A stretch of DNA of 64,000 nt from Catenulispora sp. EB89 (GTDB lineage Bacteria > Actinomycetota > Actinomycetes > Streptomycetales > Catenulisporaceae): assembly GCF_041261445.1 (NCBI RefSeq), contig NZ_JBGCCU010000012.1:124001-188000 (forward strand), written 5' to 3'. This document shows, in pieces, positions 9,401 to 18,677 of this stretch. The position numbers and the translations under genes are program-made. The notes beneath the pieces were generated by a model. It worked only from the letters and a program-made list of their open reading frames with translations. It did no database searches and had not been told where the DNA came from. Positions within the stretch are counted from its first letter, which is position 1; every line of letters starts with the position of its first letter.

Positions 9401-12400
9401 GGTCGCCGAGGGCCGGGACTGGACGACGCCGGCGGGCAGCTACTGCACGGCGAACCCGGCCGGTGCCGACGGCCGCGTCGCCTTCGTCTACCCGGGCGCC
9501 TTCACCGCCTACCCCGGCGCGGGCCGCGACGTGTTCACCCTGTTCCCCGGCCTGTTGTCGGAGTTCGAGCGCGACGCCCGCGCGCCGTGGTCGGAACTGA
9601 AGCACGCGGCGCTGTTCCCGAGCGCCCCGCTCGGCGTCGACCGCGAAGCGCTGATGCGCCACGAGGGCGAACTCATCGAGTCGATCCCGACCATGCTCGC
9701 CATCGGCACCAACTCCGCCGTGCTGGCGACGCGGATGCTCCGCGACACGCTGGGCATCCGGCCGGACGGCGGCTTCGGTTACAGCCTGGGGGAGAGCAGC
9801 ATGCTCTTCGCCATGGACGTGTGGGACGCGTCCGTGCGCGACGACGCCGCGCTGATCGCCTCCCCGCTGTTCGTGGACCAGCTGTGCGGGCCCAAGCGGT
9901 TCGTGCGGTCCGCGTGGGGCCTGCCGGACTCCACCCGGGACCGCGACGTGTGGACCACGCAGGTGTTCCTGGCCGGCGCCGAGGAGGTGCGGGCCGCGAT
10001 GCCAGGCCTGGACCGGGTGTACCTGACGCACGTCAACACCCCGAACGAGGTCGTCGTCGCGGGCTTCCCGGAACAGGTCGACGAGCTCAAGAACCGTTTG
10101 GGCTGCAAGGCGGCGAAGGCCCCGGCCAACCACGTCATGCACAACGCCGTGGTGCAGTCCGCGCACCCGCAGTTCGCGGCCCTCAACGACCACCCGCTCG
10201 GCGCGCCCGGATCAGGGCTCGAACTGCTGTCGAGCTTCGACTACGGGCTCGTCGATCCCTCGGACCGGGAAGTGATCTCCCGCCGCATCGCCGACACCCT
10301 GTGCACCACCGTCGACTTCGCCCGGCTCACCGAGAACGCCTACGAGCGCGGCTTCCGGGTGTTCATCGAAGTCGGACCCGGTGCGACCTGCACCCGGTGG
10401 ATCGGCGAGACCCTGGCCGGCCGCTCGCACGTCGCGGTCGCGGTGGACCGCCGCGGCATGTCGGTCGGCCAGTCGGTCTGCGCCATGGTCGCCCGCCTGG
10501 TCAGCCATGGCGTCGACGTGCGCCTCGACCGCCTGTTCCCGGCTCCGGCCCAGGCGTCCGTGCCCGCCTTCCGCGCCACTGTCGTCTGCGGCGGTGAGTC
10601 GCTGGTCGAGCGGGTCCGGGAGCGGGCCGAGCCGGTCCTGGCCGACGCGCTCGAGCTGCGCGCCCTGGACGCCGAGGTCGGACCGCTGCTGATCACCGCC
10701 GACCCCGATGTCATCGTCATCGAGGCGGAGCCCTTCGTGTACCTGCCCGCTCGCCGTCCCGTGGAGGTGGCTGCCGTGGCGCAGCCTGTGATCCCCGCCC
10801 AGCAGACCGTTCCGGTCGCCGACTACGTCCCCCAGGCCGCTCCGGTCGCCCAGGCCGCACCATTCGTCCAGGCTGCCCCGGTCTCCGACTACGCGGTCGC
10901 GGCCCGTAGCCGGGTGCTGGGTCCCATGCGCCATACCGTCTTCCAGGCCCATGGCTCGTTCCTGCGAGTACAGGGCACGTTGGCGCACGCCAGTCTGGAT
11001 GCCCTTGAGGCCGAACGGGGTGTGTTCTTGCCGTTCGCCCCCGAGCAGTGGGCGACTCCCGAGCAGCCCGCGATCCCCGCGATCTGGAACGAGGCGCAGC
11101 TGCTCGAGTTCGCCTCGGGCAACGTCGCCAACGTCTTCGGCCCCGAGTTCGCCGAATACGACACCTTCCCGGTGCGGGTGCGGCTGCCCGAGCCGCCGTA
11201 CCACTTCGTCACCCGGGTCACCGACCTCAAGGGCACGCCGGGTGTCTACGAGCCCTCGTCGATCACCACCGAGTACGACGTGCCAGTCGGCGCCTGGTAC
11301 AGCGTCGACGGCCTGGTGCCGTGCGCGGTCACCATCGAGGCCGGGCAGTGCGACCTGCTGCTGATCAGCTACCTCGGCATCGACTTCCGCAACCGCGGCC
11401 AGCGCGTGTACCGGCTGCTGGACAGCGAGCTGGTGTTCCACGGCGGCCTGCCGCGCGAGGGCCAGACCCTGCGCTACGACATCAACATCTCGCGCTTCGT
11501 CTGGAACGGCGACAGCCTGCTGTTCTTCTTCAACTACAAGTGTTACGCCGACGGCGAGCTCATCCTGGAGCTGCTGAACGCCTGCGCCGGGTTCTTCTCG
11601 GCCGCCGAGCTGGAGAACTCCCTCGGCGTGGTGACCAGCGCCGCCGACCGCCGCCGGCGCGAGGCCCTGACCCGCACCTGGTTCAAGCCGCTGGCCCGGA
11701 CCGACCGCACCTCGCTCGGTGCGGCGGACCTCGAACTGCTCGCGCACGGCCGGCCCGCTGAGGTGTTCGGCCCGGCCTGGGACCAGAGCGCTGACGGCAG
11801 CAACCGCTCGCTGCGGCTGCCGGACACGATGCTGCGGATGATCGACGAGATCACCACGATCGACCGGCTCGGCGGTCCGTGCGGGATCGGCGAGATGAGC
11901 GCGGTCAAGCACCTGGACCCCGAGGGCTGGTACTTCAAGTGCCACTTCCCGGGCGACCCGGTCCTGGCCGGCTCGCTGGTCGCCGAGGGCGGCGTGCAGC
12001 TGCTCCAGGTCTACGCGATGTACCTGGGTATGCACCTGGTGCTGCCGGACGCCGAGTTCCAGTCGGTGCCGGGCCTGAAGACCCAGGTGAAGGTGCGCGG
12101 CCAGATCACGCCGAACCAGAAGAGCCTGCGCTACCACGTGGAGATCACCAAGCTCACCATGCTGCCGCGGCCGACCGTGATCGCCGACATCGTCGTCTAC
12201 GACGGCGACAAGGCGATGATCAGCATGCAGAACTTCGGCGTGCAGGTGCGGGAGAAGCCCGGCACCCACTACCGGCCCGAGACCGGGGGCATCCCGGCCT
12301 TCCTGGGCCGCCGCAACGCCCAGGGCGAGCCGGCCTTCATCAACGAGCTGCACCTGTCGCACGCCGCCAAGGGCGACCTGGCGACCGCGATGGGCCCCGA

Positions 12401-13472
12401 GTTCGAGATCTACGCCGACCGCAAGGCCCCTTACATCCCCAACGGGGACTTCCGCTTCGTCGACCGGATCATGAAGTTCGGCGGGGTGCGCGGCACGCTG
12501 AAGTCCGGCGCGACCATGGAGACCGAGTACGACTGCCCGCCCGAGGCCTGGTACTTCCACGAGAACTCCTTCCCGGGCATGCCGAACTGCGTCTACATGG
12601 AGTCCTCGCTCCAGGCCGCGATCCTGCTCGGCTACTACCTCGGCGCGACCCTGGCCACGCCGGAGCAGGAACTCAACATCCGCAACCTGGACGGCACCGC
12701 CAGCGTGGTCAAGCAGATCGACCTGCGCGGCAAGACGATCCGCCAGCAGACCCGGATGACCTTCAACCAGATCATGCCCGGGACCTCGCTGCAGAAGTTC
12801 AGCTACGAGCTGTTCGCCGACGGCGAGCTGTTCTACAAGGGCGAGTCCATGTTCGGCTACCACACGGCCGAGGCCCTGGCCAACCAGGTCGGCCTGGACG
12901 CCGGCAAGTACGTGGCGCCCTGGCTGGACCAGCAGGAGAGCCTGCCGGCCGCGGCGAAGCGGACGCTGGCGATCCGCCACGTCGACGACTGGTTCACCCG
13001 GCCCGGCCTGCGCCTGGCCGACGGGCACCTGCGCATGGTCGACACCGTGGACATCGTCGCCGGCGGCGGCAAGTACGAGCAGGGCTACCTGTACGGCAAC
13101 CGCGAGATCGACCACGACGACTGGTACTTCGAGTGCCACTTCTACCGCGACCCGGTCATGCCCGGCTCGCTCGGTGTCGAGGCGCTGATCCAGGCGCTCC
13201 AGGTGTACGCCATCGACCTGGGGCTGGGGGAGGACTTCGCGGACCCGGTGTTCGCCATGCCGCTGGGCGTCGCCACGACCTGGAAGTACCGCGGCCAGAT
13301 CCTGCGGACCGAGGGCCCGATGACCTTCGACCTGCACGTCAAGGAGATCCGGCGGGAGGCGGACCGGGTCCTGGTGATCGCCGACGCCAACGTCTGGAAG
13401 CCCGGAATGCGCATCTACGAGATCACCGACATCGCTGTTGAGGTGCACGACCGTCGAGAGGACGAACGATGA
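6426..13472 (+). CDS. PfaC-like PUFA-synthase subunit with embedded PfaB-type AT, KS-CLF-AT-DH-DH
   Basis: This 2348-residue subunit starts with an active KS (about 12-460, C207 in DAACSSA, plus CHATGT and GNVGHL). A second KS-like domain (about 475-900) has Ala (A678) where cysteine is expected, marking it as a chain-length factor. An AT follows (about 1020-1360), with the PfaB-style YPGAFTAYPG motif and S1120 in GYSLGES. The C-terminal half (about 1500-2340) holds two double hot-dog FabA-like dehydratases. Their signatures are CHFPGDPVLAGSL (H1840), WYFHENSFPGMPN (H2045) and CHFYRDPVMPGSL (H2238). PfaC is normally KS-CLF-DH-DH with the AT on separate PfaB, so this is a PfaB/PfaC merger. The start is GTG at 6426 or ATG at 6435; neither has a strong ribosome-binding site. 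It overlaps the next gene by ATGA, so translation is coupled. Confidence 0.92.
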   Translation: MTPMSDTYSGTPIAIVGIGCLLPGANTPEQFWDNLLAGADLRRPGDISTFGANPANPGGWGDDTHKITSVRGGFVTEPDMDHDDLRVDARTVDGLGAVVRWPLYAIRQALADAGIAEDDPALARTGLVLGNYSFPTEQSGKLCLPFYRHGVTNGLRQAGLPLPEAGESGSWQPNVPVRSLWPSGLPATVVADAFGLGGPRLALDAACSSALYSVSLGRDYLATGAADVVLAGAVCAPDPLLIHLSFSDLHAYPANGVSVPFDAASSGIVTGQGAGVLVLKRLADAVRDGDRIHAVVESIGLGNDGAGAHPLVPNISGQLATYAQAYGSGVDPQSVDYIECHATGTPVGDPIELRGLTEFFGADQVPLLGSVKGNVGHLLTVAGFTSVLKVILAMRHGVIPATPTQTGPIRPAGAENAADRLVIENRPWPENGERPRRAGVSAFGFGGTNAHLVLTDAVESVARTASETKPAAPQPVRMAITGMGVRVGEVASVSALRSTRRSGRPALAARPETRWYGAESLGITELESEADAGYVDSVEVDVRGYRMPPAELAQANPQHLLLFEAANEALAEARLTAAGAKGRGERRVGVVIAMEMEPRSLAHRARFDIGAHVRAEVARTGLDLTADELDRLEAAVRAGVHDPIGANEVLSYIGNVMAARIASAHNFTGPAFTVTGDATGGARALEVAGLLLLDPTVEAVLVGGVELAAGYENTLVRTALANGIRPVLADGAAALVLTRATAGSALTVDAVVTGTAGSPSLAAHVEDALAGTGLTSEDVGYVELAGGIDAEQLSALSRIYEGRGDDTPGCVLAAHPPLIGDTQQASVLVGVVSAALSLRHRELPPAAPELFATAATAAGFGASALRLLEAGVPWLPRRVDDRLAAAVHAVDGASAAHVILSAPPARPDIEAIDWTGAGAPVLIPLSGDSGEELAAAAQECLTALDSGRAPIDLARAHAVTPRSGRYVAAIVAPDEAGLRRELASAMKYLPQTVAEGRDWTTPAGSYCTANPAGADGRVAFVYPGAFTAYPGAGRDVFTLFPGLLSEFERDARAPWSELKHAALFPSAPLGVDREALMRHEGELIESIPTMLAIGTNSAVLATRMLRDTLGIRPDGGFGYSLGESSMLFAMDVWDASVRDDAALIASPLFVDQLCGPKRFVRSAWGLPDSTRDRDVWTTQVFLAGAEEVRAAMPGLDRVYLTHVNTPNEVVVAGFPEQVDELKNRLGCKAAKAPANHVMHNAVVQSAHPQFAALNDHPLGAPGSGLELLSSFDYGLVDPSDREVISRRIADTLCTTVDFARLTENAYERGFRVFIEVGPGATCTRWIGETLAGRSHVAVAVDRRGMSVGQSVCAMVARLVSHGVDVRLDRLFPAPAQASVPAFRATVVCGGESLVERVRERAEPVLADALELRALDAEVGPLLITADPDVIVIEAEPFVYLPARRPVEVAAVAQPVIPAQQTVPVADYVPQAAPVAQAAPFVQAAPVSDYAVAARSRVLGPMRHTVFQAHGSFLRVQGTLAHASLDALEAERGVFLPFAPEQWATPEQPAIPAIWNEAQLLEFASGNVANVFGPEFAEYDTFPVRVRLPEPPYHFVTRVTDLKGTPGVYEPSSITTEYDVPVGAWYSVDGLVPCAVTIEAGQCDLLLISYLGIDFRNRGQRVYRLLDSELVFHGGLPREGQTLRYDINISRFVWNGDSLLFFFNYKCYADGELILELLNACAGFFSAAELENSLGVVTSAADRRRREALTRTWFKPLARTDRTSLGAADLELLAHGRPAEVFGPAWDQSADGSNRSLRLPDTMLRMIDEITTIDRLGGPCGIGEMSAVKHLDPEGWYFKCHFPGDPVLAGSLVAEGGVQLLQVYAMYLGMHLVLPDAEFQSVPGLKTQVKVRGQITPNQKSLRYHVEITKLTMLPRPTVIADIVVYDGDKAMISMQNFGVQVREKPGTHYRPETGGIPAFLGRRNAQGEPAFINELHLSHAAKGDLATAMGPEFEIYADRKAPYIPNGDFRFVDRIMKFGGVRGTLKSGATMETEYDCPPEAWYFHENSFPGMPNCVYMESSLQAAILLGYYLGATLATPEQELNIRNLDGTASVVKQIDLRGKTIRQQTRMTFNQIMPGTSLQKFSYELFADGELFYKGESMFGYHTAEALANQVGLDAGKYVAPWLDQQESLPAAAKRTLAIRHVDDWFTRPGLRLADGHLRMVDTVDIVAGGGKYEQGYLYGNREIDHDDWYFECHFYRDPVMPGSLGVEALIQALQVYAIDLGLGEDFADPVFAMPLGVATTWKYRGQILRTEGPMTFDLHVKEIRREADRVLVIADANVWKPGMRIYEITDIAVEVHDRREDER

Positions 13473-15064
13473 GCATCACCCTGGGAACCGAGGACTTCGT
13501 CGAACCGGTGGTCCACACGTCCGTCGAAGGCTGTTACAGCACCCTGACCGACCTGGAGTCGCCGGTCTACGTGGTGCGCAGCCCCGAGGGCATCGGGGTC
13601 ACCACCCGCCGGCCGGACGACGACGAGACCGTGGTCGCGGCGATCGGGCCGCTGACCCCGGACCGGCTGGGCTCGCAGGCCTTCCGCGCGCACCACGGCG
13701 TCAAGTACGCCTACATGGGCGGCGCCATGGCCGGCGGCATCGCCTCCGAGGACTACGTGATCGCGCTGGCCAAGGCCGGCTACCTCGGCTCGTTCGGCGC
13801 GGCCGGGCTGCTGCCGGCCCGCGTGGAGTCCGCCCTCCAGCGCTTCCAGGCCGAGATCCCCGGGCTGCCCTACGCCGCCAACCTGATCCACAGCCCCAGC
13901 GAGGCCGAGCTGGAGCGCGCGGCGGTCGAGCTGTTCCTGCGCTACGGCGTGCGCTGTGTCGAGGCCTCGGCCTTCATGGACATCACGCCGAACATCGTGC
14001 GCTACCGCGTGGCCGGGCTCGGCCGCACCGCCGACGGCTGGATCACCGTCGCGAACCGGGTGATCGCCAAGGTCTCCCGGGCCGAGGTGGCCGAGAAGTT
14101 CATGCGCCCGGCGCCCGAGGCCATGGTCGCCGAGCTGGTCGCGGCCGGCCTGGTCACCGCCGAGCAGGCCGAGCTGGCCCGGCAGGTCCCGCTGGCCGAC
14201 GACGTCACCGCCGAGGCCGACTCCGGCGGCCACACCGACCGGCGTCCGCTCACCACGGCGTTCGCCTCGGTGCTGCGCCGCCGTGACCAGCTGCGGCACG
14301 AGCTGCGGCTGCCGCTGGAAGTGCGGGTCGGCGCGGCCGGCGGCATCGGGACCCCGCTGGCCGCCGCGGCGGCCTTCGCGATGGGCGCCGACTACATCGT
14401 CACCGGTTCGGTGAACCAGTCCTGCCTGGAGGCCGGCACCTCCAGCGAGGTGCGGCACCTGCTGGTCCAGGCCGGCGTCGCCGACGTGGACATGGCGCCG
14501 GCGGCCGACATGTTCGAGATGGGCGTGCAGCTCCAGGTGCTCAAGAAGGGCACCATGTTCGCGATGCGCGCGAAGCGCCTCTACGAGCTGTACTCCGCCT
14601 ACCCGGGCCTGGAGGCGCTGCCGGCCGAGGAGCTGGCCCGCCTGGAGACGCAGATCCTGCGCCGCACCGTCGACGAGGTCTGGCAGGACGTCACCGAGTA
14701 CTTCACCCGCCGCGACCCCGACCAGCTGACCCGGGCCGCCGGCGACCCGAAGCGCAAGATGGCGCTGATCTTCCGCTGGTACCTGGGCATGGCCTCGCGC
14801 TGGGCGGTCGTCGGCGAGGGCGACCGCGGGCTGGACTACCAGATCTGGTGCGGTCCGGCGATGGGCAGCTTCAACGAGTGGGTGCGCGGCACCTACCTGG
14901 CCGTGGCCGAGAACCGCCGGGTCGCCGACGTCGCCCGCAACCTGATGCAGGGTGCCGCGTTCACCTCCCGGGTGCAGCAGCTGGCCCTGGCCGGGGTGCG
15001 GATGCCGCGCGGCTGCGGCGACTTCCGCCCGGTGCCCTCCGAGCTGGCCGGGGACGAGCTGTGA
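13469..15064 (+). CDS. PfaD-like FMN-dependent trans-acting enoyl reductase
   Basis: This 531-residue protein of the PfaD / 2-nitropropane-dioxygenase TIM-barrel family supplies enoyl reduction in trans to PUFA synthases. The FMN/phosphate-binding signature GAAGGIGTP is at about 288-296, followed by GADYIVTGSVNQSCLEAGTS, which is very characteristic of PfaD. Its length is normal for PfaD. The ATG overlaps the stop of the PfaC-like gene (ATGA) and its own stop overlaps the next start (GTGA), so stoichiometry appears coupled. It completes the KS/AT/ACP/KR/CLF/DH/ER set needed for iterative chain building. Confidence 0.93.
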   Translation: MSITLGTEDFVEPVVHTSVEGCYSTLTDLESPVYVVRSPEGIGVTTRRPDDDETVVAAIGPLTPDRLGSQAFRAHHGVKYAYMGGAMAGGIASEDYVIALAKAGYLGSFGAAGLLPARVESALQRFQAEIPGLPYAANLIHSPSEAELERAAVELFLRYGVRCVEASAFMDITPNIVRYRVAGLGRTADGWITVANRVIAKVSRAEVAEKFMRPAPEAMVAELVAAGLVTAEQAELARQVPLADDVTAEADSGGHTDRRPLTTAFASVLRRRDQLRHELRLPLEVRVGAAGGIGTPLAAAAAFAMGADYIVTGSVNQSCLEAGTSSEVRHLLVQAGVADVDMAPAADMFEMGVQLQVLKKGTMFAMRAKRLYELYSAYPGLEALPAEELARLETQILRRTVDEVWQDVTEYFTRRDPDQLTRAAGDPKRKMALIFRWYLGMASRWAVVGEGDRGLDYQIWCGPAMGSFNEWVRGTYLAVAENRRVADVARNLMQGAAFTSRVQQLALAGVRMPRGCGDFRPVPSELAGDEL

Positions 15065-16878
15065 CTGCCGTCGGCCTGATCGACGCCGCCGTCGAGCTGC
15101 ACTCGGCGGCGGCCGACCTGGACGCCGCGCTCGGGGACCCGGCCGACCCGGGCAACCCGTGCGGCTTCCAGGCCATGGTCGACCGCGCGGAGTCCGGATC
15201 CTTCCCGGAGGCGCTGACGAAGGCGGCCGGGCCCGCGCTGCGGCTGTCCTATGTGCCGTTCGCGCAGGGCGGGGACCTGGTCCGCTACGACGACCTGTTC
15301 GCCCTGGTGCGGGTCGCGGCCCGGCGTGACCTGACGGTCATGCCGGCCACCATGATCGACATCACCGCGACCAGCTGCGTGCTGCTGTCCGGGTCGCGGG
15401 AGCAGCAGGAGCGGGTGGTGGAGCTGCTGCGCGGCGGCGGCTCCATCGGCTTCTCCTTCTCCGAGCCCGACCACGGCAGCGACCTGCTCGCCAACACCTG
15501 CACGCTGACCCCGGCCGAGGACGGCTGGCGCCTGGACGGCGTGAAGTGGCTGACCGGTTTCGGCGGCCCGGCCGAGGCCGCGCTGGTGATCGCCAGCACC
15601 GGGGGCCGCGGGCCGGCCGCGTTCAGCGCGGTGCTGCTCGACAAGCCGCTGGAGCCCTGGCAGAGCCCGGATTCGGCCACCACGGTCCGGTTCCAGCAGG
15701 TGGCCGGCATGCGCGGCGCGCACTACGCCGAGATCCGGTACGCCGGCGTGCCGATCGCCGCCGACGCGCTGGTCGGCCAGGTCGGGCACGGCATGGAGAC
15801 CGCGATGAAGGCGATGCAGATCGTCCGCGCCACCAGCACCGCCGCCAACCTCGCCGCCGCCGACAGCGCGCTGCGGCTGACCCTGGACTTCGCGCACGGG
15901 CACGTGGTGGCCGGCAAGCCGGTGGATCAGCACCCTGCCAACCGCCGGGAGCTGGGGACCGCCGCCGCGGCGCTGATCGCCGCCGACGCGGCGGCACTGG
16001 GCTGCGTCCGGGCCATGCACACCTTCCCTGAGAAGCAGAGCCTGTGGTCGGGCACGTTGAAGACGGTGCTCACCGGGCTGTCCGAGGAGGTGTTCGCGCG
16101 GTGCGCCGACGTGCTCGGCAGCCGCAGCGTGCTGCGCGAGGGCGCGGCCGGCGCGTTCGACGTGCTGCGCGCCGACAACGCGGCGGTCCGGTTCTTCGAC
16201 ACCAGCCCGACAGCGAACCAGCGGCTGGTGGTGATGCAGCTGAACGCCTTCTCCGAGAGCAAGGATCCTGGCACGGATCCGGCGCTGCTGGCCGCCACCT
16301 TCGATCTGGGGCGTCAGCTGCCGCCGCTGGAGTTCGACCGCCTCGCGCTCGCCTCGCGCGGACGCGACGTCGTCACCGGCGAGCTGTCGCATGTTCTGAT
16401 CGGTGTCCGAGCGGCGATAGCGTCCGTGGTCCTGGACCCCGACGTGCTCGAAGCCGACGCGGTCCTGCTGCTGGAACTGCTCGCGCGGCTGGAGGCCGAG
16501 CTGGCTTCGGCCGCCTCCGACATCCGCGCCGCCGCCTCGCTGCCTCCCGCCCTGCGCGGCACCACACAGCTGGACCTGGCCGCGCGCGTCGCGTTCCTGC
16601 ACGCGGCCGCCTCGTGCGTGCACCTGTGGTGGTTCAACCGGCAGCGCTCGCTCTACGGCTGCGTGCCCGGCGCGCTCGGCTGGCTGACGGCGTCGTTGGC
16701 ACTGCTGCTGGACCGCGCCGCCGAGCGCACCGCCCGGCTCTCCACGCCGCTGGCCGACCAGGCGTACCGAATCGCCGCCGGCCTGTGGCGAGACGTGCGG
16801 ATGTTCTCCGCCGTCCCGCTCCAGCTGGCCGGGCGGCGACCACATCAGGACGATGCGAAAGGACCGGTGCTGCCATGA
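15061..16878 (+). CDS. Acyl-CoA dehydrogenase-family protein, first of a coupled pair
   Basis: This 605-residue flavoprotein of the acyl-CoA dehydrogenase superfamily starts at a GTG overlapping the previous stop. The N-terminal helical domain, the middle beta domain (FSFSEPDHGSDLL) and the C-terminal helices are all recognisable. A further helical region of about 190 residues follows, as in very-long-chain enzymes. At the usual catalytic-Glu site (FEG or YEG in classical enzymes) it reads FFDTSPTANQR, so the Glu is missing and an Asp is nearby. It overlaps the second dehydrogenase gene by ATGA, which suggests a heteromer like some actinobacterial FadE pairs. The substrate is probably an acyl chain on the PUFA-like synthase ACP or its CoA ester (inference); it could introduce a double bond. 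Confidence 0.85.
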   Translation: MTAVGLIDAAVELHSAAADLDAALGDPADPGNPCGFQAMVDRAESGSFPEALTKAAGPALRLSYVPFAQGGDLVRYDDLFALVRVAARRDLTVMPATMIDITATSCVLLSGSREQQERVVELLRGGGSIGFSFSEPDHGSDLLANTCTLTPAEDGWRLDGVKWLTGFGGPAEAALVIASTGGRGPAAFSAVLLDKPLEPWQSPDSATTVRFQQVAGMRGAHYAEIRYAGVPIAADALVGQVGHGMETAMKAMQIVRATSTAANLAAADSALRLTLDFAHGHVVAGKPVDQHPANRRELGTAAAALIAADAAALGCVRAMHTFPEKQSLWSGTLKTVLTGLSEEVFARCADVLGSRSVLREGAAGAFDVLRADNAAVRFFDTSPTANQRLVVMQLNAFSESKDPGTDPALLAATFDLGRQLPPLEFDRLALASRGRDVVTGELSHVLIGVRAAIASVVLDPDVLEADAVLLLELLARLEAELASAASDIRAAASLPPALRGTTQLDLAARVAFLHAAASCVHLWWFNRQRSLYGCVPGALGWLTASLALLLDRAAERTARLSTPLADQAYRIAAGLWRDVRMFSAVPLQLAGRRPHQDDAKGPVLP

Positions 16879-18671
16879 CGGTTCAGCACAATGTCGCCGT
16901 CGCCGAGGACCTCGAACGGAACCTCGGCGATCCCCACGACCCCGCGACGCTGCTGTCGTTCCAGCGGATCCTGCGGTACGACGAGCTGGAGGAGTTCCCG
17001 CACGAGCTGGTCGGCGAGCTCCAGCGGCGGGCGGTGCACGAGTACTGCCTGCCGGCCGAGTGGGGCGGGCGGGCCGGCGACGTCGAGACCGGGTTCCTGC
17101 TGCTGCGCCTGGTGGCCCGGCGCGACCCGACGACCGCCAGCGCCCTGATGCTCACCGACCTGGCGTTCATGCCGACCTGGATCGGCGGCAGCCAGGAGCA
17201 GCGGACCCGCTTCGTCTCGATGATCAACAACGGCGCGAAGATGGCCTGGGGCCTGTCCGAGCGGCACCACGGCAGCGACGTGCTGTCCAACGACATGCGC
17301 GCCGAGAAGGTGGACGGCGGCTACCTGCTCACCGGCGAGAAGTGGCTGATCGGCATCGCGACGCTGGCCGACGTGGTGACCGTGCACGCCCGCACCGGTG
17401 AGCGCGGCGGGCCGGGGGACTGGTCGATCTTCGCCGTCGAGAAGCGCCTGTGCTCGGCCGGATCCGTGCGCGAAGTGCCGAACGAGCGCCTGCACGGCCT
17501 GCGCGCCCTGGACCTCAGCGGCATCGAGCTGGACCAGGTGTTCGTCCCCGACAGCCACCTCATCGGCGGCGAGGGCCAGGGCCTGGAACTGGTCCTGAAG
17601 AGCGCGCAGGTCGCCCGGACCACCATCAGCGGCATCGCGCTGGGCGCGGCCGACACCGCGCTGCGGGTGACCGCCGACTTCATCGTGACCCGGGAGATCT
17701 TCGGCAAGACGGTCGCCGAGATCCCCTACACCCGGCGCCAGATGGCCGAGAGCTTCGCCGACCTGCTGCTGGCCGAGGCGGTCGCGACCGGCGGCGTGCG
17801 CGCTCTGCAGGCGTGCCCGGACCAGGTCGGCATCACCTCGGCGATCGTGAAGTACTTCGTCCCGACCTCGCTGGAGCGCACGCTCTCGCAGCTGTCGCTG
17901 GTGCTCGGGGCGCGCCTGTACCTGCGCGAGCACCCGCACTACGGCATCTTCCAGAAGATGCTGCGCGACATCCTGGTCTCGGTGTTCGCCGACGGCAACA
18001 CGGTCGTCAACCTCAAGAGCGTCGGCGCGCAGCTGCAGACGATCCTCACCAGGTCCGCCACCGCGACCGCCGACCAGCGCGCCGCCGCGGTCGCGAAGAC
18101 CGCGCTCATGTACGACATCGACGCCAAGCTCGCCGAGTGGGTGCCGGCCCAGCAGCAGCTGTTCAGCCGCGACGGCGACGTCGTGCTGGTGGCGCTGCCG
18201 GAGGCCATTGCCAAGCTGCGCGAGCTGGCCCGGACCCGCGAGGGCGAGCAGCGCACCTGGTTCGAGCAGTCCGCCCTGCTCGCCGACCGGCTGCTCGTCG
18301 AGGTGGACCGGCTGGCCGAGGACCAGCGCGCCGCGCAGGAGCTGCTCGGGCGCGCCTACGGCGCCTCCGCCGAGCTCTACCGGCTCGCCGAGCGGTACTG
18401 CGCCCTGCACGCGGGCGCGGCGGTCATCCACCTGATCGTGAACTCCCAGGCCGTGCTGGCGGACCCCTTCCCGGACGGCGCGGTCCTGCTGCTGTGCCTG
18501 GAGCGGGTCTGGCGCACGTTCCACCCGACCGACGCCGTCACCGACGTGGCCGCCATCGACCGCGTCACCGACGTCCTGCTGCGCCTGCACGGCGAGCGGA
18601 AGCTGTTCTCGCACTGGCAGATCCAGGTCCAGGCCTCGGGCGAGGCCCGAACCCCCGAAGAGACGGAATAA
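16875..18671 (+). CDS. Acyl-CoA dehydrogenase-family protein, second of a coupled pair
   Basis: This 598-residue acyl-CoA dehydrogenase homologue is translationally coupled to the previous one. The start is set by the ATGA overlap, with AAAGGACC just upstream. The flavin-domain motif GLSERHHGSD and a GEKWLIG beta-strand are clear, and the C-terminal flavin domain ends in a long helical extension. The classical Glu position reads FADGNTVVNL, so this protein also lacks the standard base. Either the pair builds its active site from both chains or uses another residue, or one chain is structural. The pair sits between the enoyl reductase and the aminotransferase, which points to tailoring of the chain before amination or release (inference). 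Confidence 0.85.
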   Translation: MTVQHNVAVAEDLERNLGDPHDPATLLSFQRILRYDELEEFPHELVGELQRRAVHEYCLPAEWGGRAGDVETGFLLLRLVARRDPTTASALMLTDLAFMPTWIGGSQEQRTRFVSMINNGAKMAWGLSERHHGSDVLSNDMRAEKVDGGYLLTGEKWLIGIATLADVVTVHARTGERGGPGDWSIFAVEKRLCSAGSVREVPNERLHGLRALDLSGIELDQVFVPDSHLIGGEGQGLELVLKSAQVARTTISGIALGAADTALRVTADFIVTREIFGKTVAEIPYTRRQMAESFADLLLAEAVATGGVRALQACPDQVGITSAIVKYFVPTSLERTLSQLSLVLGARLYLREHPHYGIFQKMLRDILVSVFADGNTVVNLKSVGAQLQTILTRSATATADQRAAAVAKTALMYDIDAKLAEWVPAQQQLFSRDGDVVLVALPEAIAKLRELARTREGEQRTWFEQSALLADRLLVEVDRLAEDQRAAQELLGRAYGASAELYRLAERYCALHAGAAVIHLIVNSQAVLADPFPDGAVLLLCLERVWRTFHPTDAVTDVAAIDRVTDVLLRLHGERKLFSHWQIQVQASGEARTPEETE

Positions 18672-18677
18672 GGACCC

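Noticed and set aside
10212-13448. Long antisense frame opposite the PfaC-like dehydratase region
   Set aside because: No motif; the plus strand has conserved hot-dog signatures.
251-15064. Reading these genes as a true membrane PUFA (EPA/DHA) synthase
   Set aside because: Single ACP, no separate PfaB, and an operon with aminotransferase, thioester reductase and exporter point to specialised metabolism.
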